Source: GCA-2684655 sp045105235
GTDB taxonomy: Bacteria > Planctomycetota > UBA1135 > UBA2386
Direction of reading: 5' to 3'
Assembly (NCBI GenBank): GCA_045105235.1
Contig: JBGCDH010000029.1
Coordinates: 1 to 64,000 of the forward strand
DNA length: 64,000 bases
A program made the position numbers and the translations under genes. The notes under the pieces are model-generated. The model ran no database searches. It had not been told where the DNA came from and worked only from the letters and a program-made list of their open reading frames with translations. Below are positions 1 to 9,327 of this stretch, one piece after another. Position 1 is the first letter of the stretch. The number at the start of each line of letters is the position of its first letter.

Positions 1-1
1 G

Positions 2-415
2 ATGCTGCTGCTGGCCGGCATCGCCACCCCGATCACGATGGCGCTTGTCGGCGTCCCCTACGTGGGGCTGCCGCTCGCCGCGATGATCGGCGCGGCCATC
101 ACGGCCGTGGTCTGGATGCAGCCGCCCATGGCCGTGCGCGGCTTGCCCCTCGCCGCGCGGCTGCGGCTGCTGCAGAAGAACCCTTGGCGCGCGCTCGGCA
201 CGGGCTTCGGCCTGCAGATCGCCGTCGGCGTTCCGTTCGCCAACGTGCTCGCGTGGACGCTGATCGCGACCATCGCGAGCAGCAGTGCCTATGTGCACTT
301 TGACAAGAGAGGCGGGGAGGGCGCAGCGAGCGGGGACTCCGCGGATGGCCCAGCGAACGAGCCAGCGGACGAACCGGCACGCGAACATCACGTCGCGGAC
401 CCCACCGAGCGGTAG
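2..415 (+). CDS. C-terminal part of an EI24/CysZ-like membrane protein (partial, cut by window edge)
   Basis: The visible 137 residues hold two hydrophobic segments (about residues 1-45 and 70-95) around a basic stretch rich in Leu and Arg. The second segment reads GFGLQIAVGVPFANVLAW, which resembles the last membrane hairpin of EI24/CysZ-family integral membrane proteins (phenylalanine-glycine turn, Pro before the final helix, small residues after it). The tail from about residue 102 is acidic and low in complexity (Gly, Ala, Glu, Asp, Pro) and is probably disordered. The ATG at base 2 is only the first Met in the window, so the true start most likely lies upstream. Family assignment is tentative; a membrane protein of unknown function is the safe reading. 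Confidence 0.5.
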   Translation: MLLLAGIATPITMALVGVPYVGLPLAAMIGAAITAVVWMQPPMAVRGLPLAARLRLLQKNPWRALGTGFGLQIAVGVPFANVLAWTLIATIASSSAYVHFDKRGGEGAASGDSADGPANEPADEPAREHHVADPTER

Positions 416-697
416 CAGGCCAGCGGCGCCGAACGGGTTTTCGTGAAGCGCCTCATGGCGTGCATCGAATCGCTGCATAGAAAGGCGCGTTCGGTCGGCC
501 GCGCCCCCACCGAACGCATCGCAGGGGACCAACCGGCGAGTCGCGAGTCTAAGCGGTCGGAAAAGAGCCGCGAATAGGCCTATCGCACCACTTCGCTCAC
601 AAACTCTCGACCATCTGCGGGGCGTTTGTCGCAGTAGCGAGCAGCCGGCAAGGACCACCTGTCCCCCGGCATGCTTCTCCGACACACGAACCGACTG
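416..697. other. Intergenic stretch without recognised gene
   Basis: No convincing reading frame, RNA gene or strong hairpin was seen between the membrane-protein stop and the next start. It presumably holds the promoter of the secreted protein that follows; no clear -35/-10 pair could be assigned. Confidence 0.4.
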
Positions 698-2686
698 ATG
701 ATCCTCCGCTATACGTCCCTCACTCTCGCCGCCCTGACCGCGGCCTCCCTCTCGGCCCAGACCTGGAACGAGACTTCCGCCGGCGAAACCGTCGCCACAC
801 TCGAAGGCACGGTCGGCAACGGCCCGCTGACGCGCATCGTCGGCGACCTAGGCGCGACCGAGGCGGCCGACATCTTCCTGATCCACGTCGACGACGTTGC
901 CAGCTTCTCATGCAGCTCCGTTGGCGGCGCGACCTGGGATACGCAGCTCTGGATGTGGGACCTGCAAGGCAACGGCATCAGCTTCCGCGACGACGACACC
1001 GGCAACCTGCGTTCGACGCTGTCCGGCCAGTTCCTGAGCGGCCCGGGCCCGGTGATCGTCGGCATCTCGGAGTATGACGTCGACTGCCAGGACGACCTCG
1101 GCCAGCAGCTCTGGCTCGACCAGCCCTTTGACGTCGAGCGCCAGCCGGACGATGCCGGCGCCTTCAGCGCCTTCACGCAGTGGAGCGGACTCAGCGCCAC
1201 TGCGGGCGCTTACACCCTGACGCTGACCGGTGCATCGTTTGCCTCGCCCGACACGCCGCAAGAAGCGAGCGTTGCCTGGGCCTGGTGCAACCTGCAAGGA
1301 ACGGCCCCGACGACCTTCACGCCGAGCCTGTCCTACCAGCACACGCCGTCCGGCGAGCTGATCACCGTCGACTGGGTCTCGACCGGTCGCTACGAGGTCG
1401 ACCTGCCGCTCTCGATGGCCCAAACCGGAGCCGCTCACGCATGCGCGTACGGCGGCAACCACACGGCACTGGTCGAAGCCTGGGGCTACATCGGCGGCAA
1501 GATGAAGATCTTTGTCAGCGTGGTCGACCCGAGTGGCGCTCTAACGGACGGCAACTTCTCCATCAGCTACCGCGAGGGCGGTGCCGACGACGAACGCGCA
1601 GCCTACCTCTGGGCCAACGACGCAGCGTCGCCTAGCTACACGCCGAGCACGACCTACTCGTGGAACGGCAACCGCGCCGATCCCACGATCGCTCGCTCAG
1701 GCCCTGGCGTCTACCAGGTCACCCTGCCGGGCATCACAAACAGCGGTCAGCCCGAGGGCGGCCATGTTCAGGTCAGCGCTTATAGCGGCTTCGGCGGCAC
1801 GACGCTGAGCCGCGCCAAGGTCGCGATCTGGAGCGGCAGTGCCACGGACATGGTCATCAACGTGCTGACATTTGATGCAGCCGGCGCCCCCGCCGACGCA
1901 CGGTTCGTGTTGAGCTACCACCAAAACGCGGCTTCGATCCCGGCCCACCTCGGCTCGGGCGCACACGTCTGGGCGGATCAACCCACTGCGACCGTCAACT
2001 ACATGCCGAACCCATTCTGGACGGACAGCAACGGTACGTTTGGCCCAGCTGACAGCGAGAACATCACCCGCATCAGCGACGGCGTCTACGACGTCTTCCT
2101 CCCGAACGTCCAGGCGGTCGACAGCTCCAACGCGATGGTCACGGCCTACGGCACTGGCACCCCGATCTACGCGTCGATCGGCCTCTGGCTCCCGAGCGGC
2201 AGCGGGACCCGCGTCCGCGTCAACACCTACGACGTCGCGGGCACTCCAACCGACTCGCGCTTCGATCTCAACTACCTGACCAACTATCCCGCCGGCGCGC
2301 CCGCAACCAACACAACCATCGGCACGGGCTGCAACGGGCTCGTGCTCGTCGCCGAAACGCGCCCGGTGCTCGGCACCGACTGGGACATGTCGCTCGCCGA
2401 TTTGCCGGCCACGTCGGTCGTCGGCCTGGTGTCGCTCGGCTTCATCAACCCAAGCTTCCCGCTCGACGTCCTCGGTGCACCGGGCTGCTTCGCCTACCAA
2501 AACCAGGTCTCGCTCAACACGGTGACGCTGCCGTCGCCGTCACCGTCCTACAGCCTGTCGATCCCGAACACGGCCTCGCTGATCGGCGGCGTCGTCTATG
2601 CACAGGGCGCCGTGTTTGCTTCCGGCATCAACGCGCTCAACCTGGTCACCAGCAACGGTGTCCTGGCTACGCTCGGCGACGTCTAG
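698..2686 (+). CDS. Secreted protein with PPC-like N-terminal domain, three internal repeats and the lineage C-terminal domain
   Basis: Starts with a signal peptide (MILRYTSLTLAALTAASLSA, cleavage before Gln). An in-frame ATG at 671 would only lengthen the n-region; the later ATG gives a more typical signal peptide. Residues about 22-190 resemble a bacterial pre-peptidase C-terminal-like beta sandwich (ending in an FRDDDTG turn). Three imperfect repeats of roughly 105-120 residues follow, beginning near residues 192, 302 and 422; the second and third start with a W-A-N/D pattern and all end with (F)xLSY-like strands. The last 120 residues start with IGTGCNG and carry a central GC, the same C-terminal domain seen in several other exported proteins of this window. 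No catalytic motif is visible; a surface or matrix structural role is inferred. The stop codon overlaps a copy of the dispersed repeat. Confidence 0.8.
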   Translation: MILRYTSLTLAALTAASLSAQTWNETSAGETVATLEGTVGNGPLTRIVGDLGATEAADIFLIHVDDVASFSCSSVGGATWDTQLWMWDLQGNGISFRDDDTGNLRSTLSGQFLSGPGPVIVGISEYDVDCQDDLGQQLWLDQPFDVERQPDDAGAFSAFTQWSGLSATAGAYTLTLTGASFASPDTPQEASVAWAWCNLQGTAPTTFTPSLSYQHTPSGELITVDWVSTGRYEVDLPLSMAQTGAAHACAYGGNHTALVEAWGYIGGKMKIFVSVVDPSGALTDGNFSISYREGGADDERAAYLWANDAASPSYTPSTTYSWNGNRADPTIARSGPGVYQVTLPGITNSGQPEGGHVQVSAYSGFGGTTLSRAKVAIWSGSATDMVINVLTFDAAGAPADARFVLSYHQNAASIPAHLGSGAHVWADQPTATVNYMPNPFWTDSNGTFGPADSENITRISDGVYDVFLPNVQAVDSSNAMVTAYGTGTPIYASIGLWLPSGSGTRVRVNTYDVAGTPTDSRFDLNYLTNYPAGAPATNTTIGTGCNGLVLVAETRPVLGTDWDMSLADLPATSVVGLVSLGFINPSFPLDVLGAPGCFAYQNQVSLNTVTLPSPSPSYSLSIPNTASLIGGVVYAQGAVFASGINALNLVTSNGVLATLGDV

Positions 2687-2856
2687 TTTCGTGCATCTGA
2701 TATAGAGGGCATTCTGCCGGCGCGAAGACGCCCGTCACGGCGCTGCTGCTCCTCGGCAGGAAGGCTCCTCGGCAAACGTCGGGAACGTGCATTCGTCGCA
2801 GCGCCTTGCGACGAATGCCCTCGCATCCCGGATCATGCCCCGTCTACCAGATGCGC
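2684..2856. repeat. Small mobile-like element with imperfect terminal inverted repeats and an internal palindrome
   Basis: The left end (TAGTTTCGTGCATCTGATA) begins with the TAG stop of the preceding gene. The right end at 2835-2856 carries the same motif inverted (CTACCAGATGCGC). Inside, 2789-2800 and 2807-2818 form a perfect 12-bp palindrome (GCATTCGTCGCA / TGCGACGAATGC) with a 6-base loop. A very similar palindrome with the same flanks occurs at 41428-41457. The end motif recurs at four further places in the window. No coding capacity; it resembles a MITE or REP-like element. Confidence 0.6.
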
Positions 2857-2983
2857 GGTTACTCGCGCACGGTTGACGCGTGGCGCGGCGACGAACGTCG
2901 CGCTTGTGCGGACACGATTTCCGCACGCCAAGGTCGTTTGATCTTCCCGGACGACGAGCGAGACGCGCTACGCTATTGGGGCG

Positions 2984-3595
2984 ATGAGCTCACCCAACGA
3001 CCCCGAGACATCTGACCCAGACGATCCGAAGCATCGCACGACCGTCGCCCCACGAGCCGCCGTGGACGCCAACGCCGACGCCGATCGCGACCTCTTGGCG
3101 CTGGTCTACGATGACCTCCGCAACGTTGCGAACCGCCTACTCGCCAGCGAGCGCAAGAGCCACACGCTTCAGCCGACGGCTTTGGTGCACGAAGCGTGGC
3201 TCCGCCTCGCAACAGAATCGGATCTACATGGTTCGGACGAAGCCGCGCGGGGACGCTTCTTGGCGCACGCGTCGCAAGCCATGCGACGAATCTTGATCGA
3301 CCACGCACGCAGCCGGCTGCGCGCCAAGCGCGGCGGCGGCGCCCAAAAGCAGTCGTTCAGCGACTCGATGTTCCTCAACGTCGAGGATCCGGTCAGCACC
3401 TTGGACCTGGACAGCGCGCTGACGGACTTTGCGGCCATCAAGCCGCGCGCCGCCAAGATCGCCGAGCTACGGATCTACGCAGGCCTGACCACAGCCGAAG
3501 CGGGTCGGGTCGTTGCCGCTTCGCTGACCACAGCCAAAGCGGAGTGGGCGCTCGCTCGCGCCTATCTGAGCCGTAGGGTTCAGGCCGAGAAGTAG
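2984..3595 (+). CDS. ECF-subfamily RNA polymerase sigma factor (TIGR02999/Sig-70_X6 type)
   Basis: 203 residues. After an acidic, probably disordered N-terminus (about 1-30) come sigma region 2 signatures of the X6 type: YDDLRNVANRLLA, then LQPTALVHEAWLRL, then FLAHASQAMRRILIDHAR. The C-terminal part has region 4 with the motif LTTAEAGRVVAASLTTAKAE followed by WALARAYLSR, matching the usual 'TVKREWRLARAWL' end of this group. The fit with family length (about 180-200) is good. Such sigma factors in Planctomycetota and Acidobacteriota normally sit beside Ser/Thr kinases with sensor domains, as here. No anti-sigma factor of the classical ZAS type is visible. The next gene starts 74 bp downstream on the same strand and is a likely partner. 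Confidence 0.93.
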   Translation: MSSPNDPETSDPDDPKHRTTVAPRAAVDANADADRDLLALVYDDLRNVANRLLASERKSHTLQPTALVHEAWLRLATESDLHGSDEAARGRFLAHASQAMRRILIDHARSRLRAKRGGGAQKQSFSDSMFLNVEDPVSTLDLDSALTDFAAIKPRAAKIAELRIYAGLTTAEAGRVVAASLTTAKAEWALARAYLSRRVQAEK

Positions 3596-3669
3596 AATTC
3601 ACCGGCTTCGACAGCTCGAGCCGACGCAGTATCCATCGGGCTACGCATGAGCATGCAAGCCAAGCTGTC

Positions 3670-4884
3670 ATGGAGAGCAAAGAACCCAGCGGACCAGACT
3701 CCGCAGCAGCAACACGCGCGGCCATGGACGTGTTTCTGGACGTCTTTGACCTGCCACACTCCGAGCGAGAGGCGACGATACGGCAGCGCTGCCAGGGCAA
3801 CGACGAGGTTCTTCGTCAGGTCGCAGAGCTCTTGCACCATCACGACGCGCCGGACGCTGCGATCCTCACGTCGAGCCATCCGCGGATCGTGTCGAATGGC
3901 GAGCACGAGGATTCGCCAGCGATCCCCAGCCCAACCGTCATCGCACGCCCGCAACGCTCTTGGCAGCGATTCGTCGTGCTCGCGACCTCTTTGGCGCTCG
4001 CTTTCATCGTCTGGAGCCTGTGGCAGGACCACCGACCATGGCAGGCAACGCCGAAGACCGCACAGGCTCCAGGCCGCACTCTGCCCGGCGCTTCCGGATG
4101 GGTCCGCGACGCGCTCGCCCACCGCTGGCACGAAGGCGACGTCGCGTTTCTTCGTGATCGGCGAGATGCAGACACATCACTGCGCGAAGGACAAGCGTCG
4201 GAGCCAAGGCAGTTCCCCTGCCTCGCCGTCCCGCACGATAACCAGGTAGTGTTGCTCGATCTCGACAGCGGCAGCACGCGCGCGGTCCTGACAGCACGTG
4301 CACTCGTCCGATGGCCGCGCATCGCACCGGACGGCCGAAGCCTGGCGGCGTGGATCGCGGCGCCGAACCAAGGAACGGCCGCCTTGGCGCAATGGGATCT
4401 GGCGACCGGCAGCCTGCTGATTGCGCACGATGTCGCGATCGATGAGGTCGTTCCGCTTCAGTTTGACGGCCGCGCCAACGTCTTGATGTGGCGCACCGAC
4501 CAGGCGGCATTTGAGATGAACATCGTCACGGGCACCGTCGAGCGCCTTGGCAACCGACGAGCGAGCGACCTCGACAGCGTTGTGAGCGCGTCTCAGCGAA
4601 TGCGGCTCTACTTTCGCGAGCCCGATGTGCTCTGGATAGACAACGAAGAGCTGCCGCTGCGCCTCGGACTCCCGAGCGCCGAGCTTCGTACTGCCGCGTT
4701 CTCGGGCGATGAGCGCTGGCTAGCAGTGGCCGACACGGAGGGCCGACTCTACGTCTGCGATTGCCCCCAAGGCATCCGCATGCGCGCCTTCGACGGCATC
4801 ACCTATCGCCTAGCCCTGGACGCCCACGGCGAACGGCTGCTCACGCTCGGCTCCGCCGACGCCCTCGTGCACGCGTTGAAGTAG
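3670..4884 (+). CDS. Single-span membrane protein: kinase-type N-terminal module plus WD40-like propeller, no kinase domain
   Basis: 404 residues. Residues about 15-60 (VFLDVFDLPHSEREATIRQR, then EVLRQVAELLHHH) match the short helical module that in planctomycete ECF-linked Ser/Thr kinases precedes the catalytic domain. No glycine loop, HRD or DFG follows. Instead there is a transmembrane helix at about 97-117 and then a C-terminal region of beta-propeller type (repeated 'xxxLWD/xxxGRSLAAW' strands, residues about 175-404) that would lie outside the cytoplasm. It follows the sigma-factor gene on the same strand and probably acts with it, for example as a membrane sensor that holds or releases the sigma factor. 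That role is inference from context. It ends 12 bp from the end of the convergent kinase gene. Confidence 0.7.
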   Translation: MESKEPSGPDSAAATRAAMDVFLDVFDLPHSEREATIRQRCQGNDEVLRQVAELLHHHDAPDAAILTSSHPRIVSNGEHEDSPAIPSPTVIARPQRSWQRFVVLATSLALAFIVWSLWQDHRPWQATPKTAQAPGRTLPGASGWVRDALAHRWHEGDVAFLRDRRDADTSLREGQASEPRQFPCLAVPHDNQVVLLDLDSGSTRAVLTARALVRWPRIAPDGRSLAAWIAAPNQGTAALAQWDLATGSLLIAHDVAIDEVVPLQFDGRANVLMWRTDQAAFEMNIVTGTVERLGNRRASDLDSVVSASQRMRLYFREPDVLWIDNEELPLRLGLPSAELRTAAFSGDERWLAVADTEGRLYVCDCPQGIRMRAFDGITYRLALDAHGERLLTLGSADALVHALK

Positions 4885-4896
4885 GTCCAGGCCGGC

Positions 4897-7800
4897 TCAG
4901 CGGAGGAGCGCGCGCCGAACTTCGGCCCGGAGTTCAGCCCGACGTTCGCAGTCTGCGACACGCTTTGCGCTGAGCTGAACCACGAGCTCGCTGTAGTGCT
5001 GGCGCGCATCCTCGCGTTGGCCAAGCGCCGCATGTGCAAGAGCGGAGAACGCCGTGCGAACGACATTGCGATAGGGTCCAAGCTCAAGCCCAGGCGCGAC
5101 CTGCTGCAGCGCCTGCGCTGGATTGCCCAATCGCACCAACAGCGCCGCCCGCAGCTCTGGGCGCATGTGGCTCGGGTCCAGTCGCTCTGCCAGACGCAGC
5201 CAGCGCAGCGCGCTCAGATAGCGATGCCTTGGCAAGCCAGACTCCGAAGCGAGCAGCCACGCAAACAGCCGCAGCGGGCCCGCCGTCGGCTGCAACGTCT
5301 GCCACGAACGGAACACTTCGTCCGCGAGTTCTCGATCCTGCAGGCTGGCGAGGGCATCGCGAAGATCGTCGCCCGTACAGAGCTGCTGATACAGCCAACG
5401 AGCGGCGTCCGAGCGCCCGGCCTGCGAAGCCAGGTCGCGTAGCTCCGCGTGATACTTGGCAGCAACCGACTCGTCGCCATCGAGCCAGCGGTTGACGACC
5501 GTCTGATAGCACGCTCGGGCACGGCTGTCGCGCCCGCCGAAGGCCGCGACCAATCCCCGCAAAGCCAACAGGCGCCGGGCACGCGTCGAATCGTCGCGCA
5601 CCATCGACTCCATCTCTTCTACTGCTGCTAGAGCTCGGTCGAGATGCCACTGACGTGCCATGCCGTGCGCACCGTGCAACATGCGGTGCCAACGAGACGC
5701 ACCAAAGGAGTCACTGCGCGTCAAACGCTCGGCAACTTCATAGACCAAGCGCGGCAAGTGCGGCTGCAGGGCCAACCCCGACAACGTTCGCGGCGCACCA
5801 TAGTCATAGCCATAGACCTTCTGCCGCGACGCCAGCCTGCTCGCAAGCCGATCCCGCAAGCCATGGACTTCGCCGACTTCGTCCGCTGGAGCCTGTCCCG
5901 ACGCGGGCTGCAGAAGCGGTGCAGAGCCCATCGAAACCGGCAGCACGCTGTGCAAAGCGATCGTGCCATCCTCAAAGCCGACAGCAAGTCGCTGCCCCGT
6001 CGCGTCAAATTCCACGGCCACCGCGCGCTCCAAGCGAGGCAGAGCCACCAGGTAGCGAGCGGGCGCCAAACTGCACAAGGCGACAGCATCCGACTTGCAC
6101 GCAACGACCAAGCGTTGCTCCGTCGGATGGAAGTCGACGTCGACCGGAGGGCTAGGCAAGTCGATCGCCGCCAACGGTTCGAGATCCGCACTCATCAACA
6201 GCAGTCGGTCGGACGCAAGCCCGAGCGCCAAGCGCCCGTTCGGACCAATTTCGATTCGACGGACGCGACCATCGATTGCGCTCGCGGCACGCTGACGGCC
6301 GGCGCGTAGATCCCAAACGTACACCTGCGAATCGACGGCTGCGACAAGAAGTCCCTGCTCGGCATCGAGGGCGAGCGCTGGCCGACCGGACGGCAACGCC
6401 AGCAGAAGCTGAGCGCGAGGCTCGGCATCGGCGGAAGCGCGGCGTATGCGCACGAGCTCATGGCCGTTGTCCACAGCGCGCACCCCGAACAGCTGATGCC
6501 GTTCGGGGTCGAGGCAGGCGGCCCGCATCCAACGATCGTCAACCGCAAGCGTCGCCTGACTCGCACCCGTGCCCAGATCGTGCTGCATCACCGGTTCGCT
6601 CGCGACCAGTGAGTGCGTCCACACCTCTCCCTGGTGCTCACCAAGAACACGCGCCGCGCCAAAGCTCTGCTGCATGCCGCCGGTGGCTGGCTGCGCCCAC
6701 GTGGCCACCGGAAAGCGGCGCACACCAAGGGTTCCGTACGCCAGCAGCGCCGTGCCGTCGCGGCAAAAACGCAAACCACCGCCAAAGCGCGCGGGGTAGC
6801 GAATGAGGGCGCGCATGCTGTCGTCGCGCAACGCAAACACGAACGCGCGCCCGTCGTCCGTGCCCGTTGCCAAATGACGAGCATCGAGCGCCGTGAGGCA
6901 GGCGAGAGGACCGCGGTGACCAAACAGCAGCTCACGCGTTGTCGTCAGTCCGCCGTCTAGGATCCGCACGACACCAGAGTCTTCGCCAAGCGCAAGCCAT
7001 GAATCATCCGGGCTCATGACGAGTTTCTTCACAAGCCCGATGGGCCCCTCAAAGCGCGCAATTTCGCGGCCATTGGCCAGCTCGTAGATGGCGACCACGC
7101 CCGAACGACTGTCGGTGTTGGGGTCATGCGTGGCGACCGCGAGGCGCATGCCATCGGCCGAGACGCAACAAGCATCGCAGTCCCCCAAGGCCGACAGTGT
7201 GAAGTGGTCCGCCCGGTCGAGCCCCGGCCACGACAACACTTCCACCTCGGTAACCTGCTCGCTAGTGGGCTCGCGAACTACGACCAGCTGCTGCTGGTCC
7301 CCAAAGCCAGCAAACAGCAGGTGCTCATATCGAGACACCTGGATGCGGCGCTCCACGCGCCGATTCTCCAGCGACAGCACGGCAAGCGAACCGGAGCACG
7401 CAATGACGGCGCGTTCTTGCCGCTTGGCGAATCGCACCTGGCGAGGCCGCGGCCCCAGCCATGGAATCTCCCAGCTGACGCCCTGCGCATCCGACAAGCG
7501 CAGCAGAATGTTGCCATCGCGCTCAAGGGCGTGGAGCCGCATCGAACCATGAACAGCGCCCGCCAGCGCCCGTTCGGAATCGCCTGGCCGCCGCACTTGA
7601 AAACGTGCATCGACCCGGGGGCTCGCAGCGGCACTCGGCCCAGCATTCGCAGACCTTCCATTGCCGCCCGTCACTGCAAAGCGATACACCGAGCCGGCGG
7701 CGTCGATCGCGCCAAGCCAACCGGCCGCATCATCTCGCCAGATCTGAGTCAGTGGATCCGCACCAAGGCGATAGGTCGCAATCGGCGCATCGGCGAAGGA

Positions 7801-8964
7801 ACTCAGCAGACGCCATTCGTAGCCGCGCAGCTGCTCGGGCGCATCGGCAAGCACGCTTCGCGCCTGCGCAGGCTTGCCGTCGGAGAGGTGCTGGCTCGCA
7901 AGAACCAGCACGTTCGCGTAGCGGCGCAATTCGCTGGTGTCTCGCGCTCGAATCGCCTCAAGGGCAAACATGAGCGACAGCCCTGCTCCGACGACGAGCG
8001 CCACCAGGAGTGCGGACAGCGCCGCCGCCAGCGAGCGGTTTCGCCGGGCCCATCGTCGCAAGCGAGTGCCCACGCGGGCAGGCCTCGCTTGCACCGGCAA
8101 GTCGGTGCGCGCCCGCCGAACGTCCTGCGCGAACGCCTGCGCAGAGTCGTAGCGCTCTGAGCGATCGACCGCGAGCGCGCGCTCGACAACCGACTGCAGG
8201 TCCCGACGGCGCGCACCGACCCCCGCCGGCAGTGTCGGAATCACGAAGCGCGAAGCCACCGTTGGAAAAAGCTCTGCACCGCCATCGAAAGCCGGCTCGC
8301 CGGCAAGCATTTCATAGAGCACAAGCCCCATCGCGTAGACATCGCTGCGGCCATCGAGAGCCGGCCCCGACGGCGTCAACTGCTCAGGCGACATGTAGGC
8401 CGGGGTGCCGAAGACAGCTCCCTGCTGGGTCAACGTGCTGTCAGGTCGAGCCGTATCCTTGGCAATCCCAAAGTCGAGCAGCACGGCCGTCTCGTCCCAA
8501 GCGATCATGATATTCGCCGGTTTGATATCTCGATGCAGGATGCCGAGCGAGTGGGCGTGATGGAGCGCCGTGGCAACCTGCTCGACCCACAGCAAACGCT
8601 GATCCAAAGCCGGGCGCGTCAGGGTGTCTCCGCCCGACTGCTCGTCGAGCCAGTCGGACAGTGCCCGACCGTCCACAAAGCGCATGGCCAAAAACGCCTG
8701 GCCATGCCACGAGCCACATTCGTAGACATCGCAGGCGCTTGGGTGATCGATCCGCGCCGCCAGCTGCGCCTCGCGCTGCAGGCGTAACATCCCCGTATCG
8801 CCCCCAGAGCTGTGACCGTGCAGGATCTTGAGCGCCACCGGCCGTCCCAGAACGGGATCGATGGCGCGATACACCGTCCCCTGGCCGCCGCTGCCGATTT
8901 CGGACTCGATTCGGAAGCGGGCGAAGACGCTGCCGGCCTCCAGTAGCGGACGGCTACCGTTCAT
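4897..8964 (-). CDS. Transmembrane Ser/Thr protein kinase with WD40-like propellers and TPR-like tail
   Basis: 1355 residues. The N-terminal kinase domain is complete: glycine loop IGSGGQGTVY (23-32), VALK with Lys46, HRDIKPAN with catalytic Asp146, DFG at 164-166 and SPE at 192-194. A basic stretch and one transmembrane helix follow at about 307-338. The outer part has two sets of WD40/propeller strands (about 390-1050) with repeated 'xxVxVWDL' and 'RLAVATHD' patterns, then helical TPR-like repeats (about 1100-1355). This is a eukaryotic-type (Hanks) kinase that presumably phosphorylates cytoplasmic targets in response to a periplasmic or surface signal. It is convergent with the ECF/propeller pair, forming a sigma-sensor-kinase neighbourhood. 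All catalytic residues are present, so it should be active. Confidence 0.93.
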   Translation of the reverse strand: MNGSRPLLEAGSVFARFRIESEIGSGGQGTVYRAIDPVLGRPVALKILHGHSSGGDTGMLRLQREAQLAARIDHPSACDVYECGSWHGQAFLAMRFVDGRALSDWLDEQSGGDTLTRPALDQRLLWVEQVATALHHAHSLGILHRDIKPANIMIAWDETAVLLDFGIAKDTARPDSTLTQQGAVFGTPAYMSPEQLTPSGPALDGRSDVYAMGLVLYEMLAGEPAFDGGAELFPTVASRFVIPTLPAGVGARRRDLQSVVERALAVDRSERYDSAQAFAQDVRRARTDLPVQARPARVGTRLRRWARRNRSLAAALSALLVALVVGAGLSLMFALEAIRARDTSELRRYANVLVLASQHLSDGKPAQARSVLADAPEQLRGYEWRLLSSFADAPIATYRLGADPLTQIWRDDAAGWLGAIDAAGSVYRFAVTGGNGRSANAGPSAAASPRVDARFQVRRPGDSERALAGAVHGSMRLHALERDGNILLRLSDAQGVSWEIPWLGPRPRQVRFAKRQERAVIACSGSLAVLSLENRRVERRIQVSRYEHLLFAGFGDQQQLVVVREPTSEQVTEVEVLSWPGLDRADHFTLSALGDCDACCVSADGMRLAVATHDPNTDSRSGVVAIYELANGREIARFEGPIGLVKKLVMSPDDSWLALGEDSGVVRILDGGLTTTRELLFGHRGPLACLTALDARHLATGTDDGRAFVFALRDDSMRALIRYPARFGGGLRFCRDGTALLAYGTLGVRRFPVATWAQPATGGMQQSFGAARVLGEHQGEVWTHSLVASEPVMQHDLGTGASQATLAVDDRWMRAACLDPERHQLFGVRAVDNGHELVRIRRASADAEPRAQLLLALPSGRPALALDAEQGLLVAAVDSQVYVWDLRAGRQRAASAIDGRVRRIEIGPNGRLALGLASDRLLLMSADLEPLAAIDLPSPPVDVDFHPTEQRLVVACKSDAVALCSLAPARYLVALPRLERAVAVEFDATGQRLAVGFEDGTIALHSVLPVSMGSAPLLQPASGQAPADEVGEVHGLRDRLASRLASRQKVYGYDYGAPRTLSGLALQPHLPRLVYEVAERLTRSDSFGASRWHRMLHGAHGMARQWHLDRALAAVEEMESMVRDDSTRARRLLALRGLVAAFGGRDSRARACYQTVVNRWLDGDESVAAKYHAELRDLASQAGRSDAARWLYQQLCTGDDLRDALASLQDRELADEVFRSWQTLQPTAGPLRLFAWLLASESGLPRHRYLSALRWLRLAERLDPSHMRPELRAALLVRLGNPAQALQQVAPGLELGPYRNVVRTAFSALAHAALGQREDARQHYSELVVQLSAKRVADCERRAELRAEVRRALLR

Positions 8965-9118
8965 TGCACGCGGATATGCAGGTCATTGCTCGATCCTCGG
9001 TTGCGCCTTGCCAGGCCAAGCGCTGCAATGCATGCCTGACACATATCGTGCCGCGTCGCACACTGCGAACGGAACCGAACGATACGTGATTCCCCCAGAA
9101 ACCTAGAAGGAAACCCTC

Positions 9119-9295
9119 ATGTCCGACGCAAGCAAGAGCTGCACCTACAACGGAGCATCCTACAAATCCGGCAAGATCATCTGCCAAGAAAACGACAACG
9201 GCGAAGGAGTGTGCATGGAGTGCCAGGACGGCACGTGGGTGCCGATCGACAAGACGTGTGAACCAGCACACGACCCAGGCACCGCCTGCTCCTAA
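9119..9295 (+). CDS. Small Cys-rich protein (58 aa), function unknown
   Basis: A 58-residue frame with a good ribosome-binding site (AGAAGGAAA, about 6 bases before the ATG). It has six Cys (residues 8, 22, 32, 35, 47, 57) and a pattern C-x-Y-N-G-x-x-Y-x-x-G-x-x-x-C ... C-x-x-C-x-D-G-x-W, which looks like the minimal single von Willebrand C-like or other small disulfide or metal-binding modules. No signal peptide is visible, so it is either cytoplasmic (metal binding through CxxC) or exported by another route. It lies divergently from the kinase gene and 111 bp upstream of the metallopeptidase gene on the same strand, which suggests co-regulation. The clear Shine-Dalgarno sequence and Cys pattern are the reasons for accepting such a short gene. 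Confidence 0.65.
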   Translation: MSDASKSCTYNGASYKSGKIICQENDNGEGVCMECQDGTWVPIDKTCEPAHDPGTACS

Positions 9296-9327
9296 CGCCC
9301 GCGGGCGCAGCAGCGAGAACCACCCCG

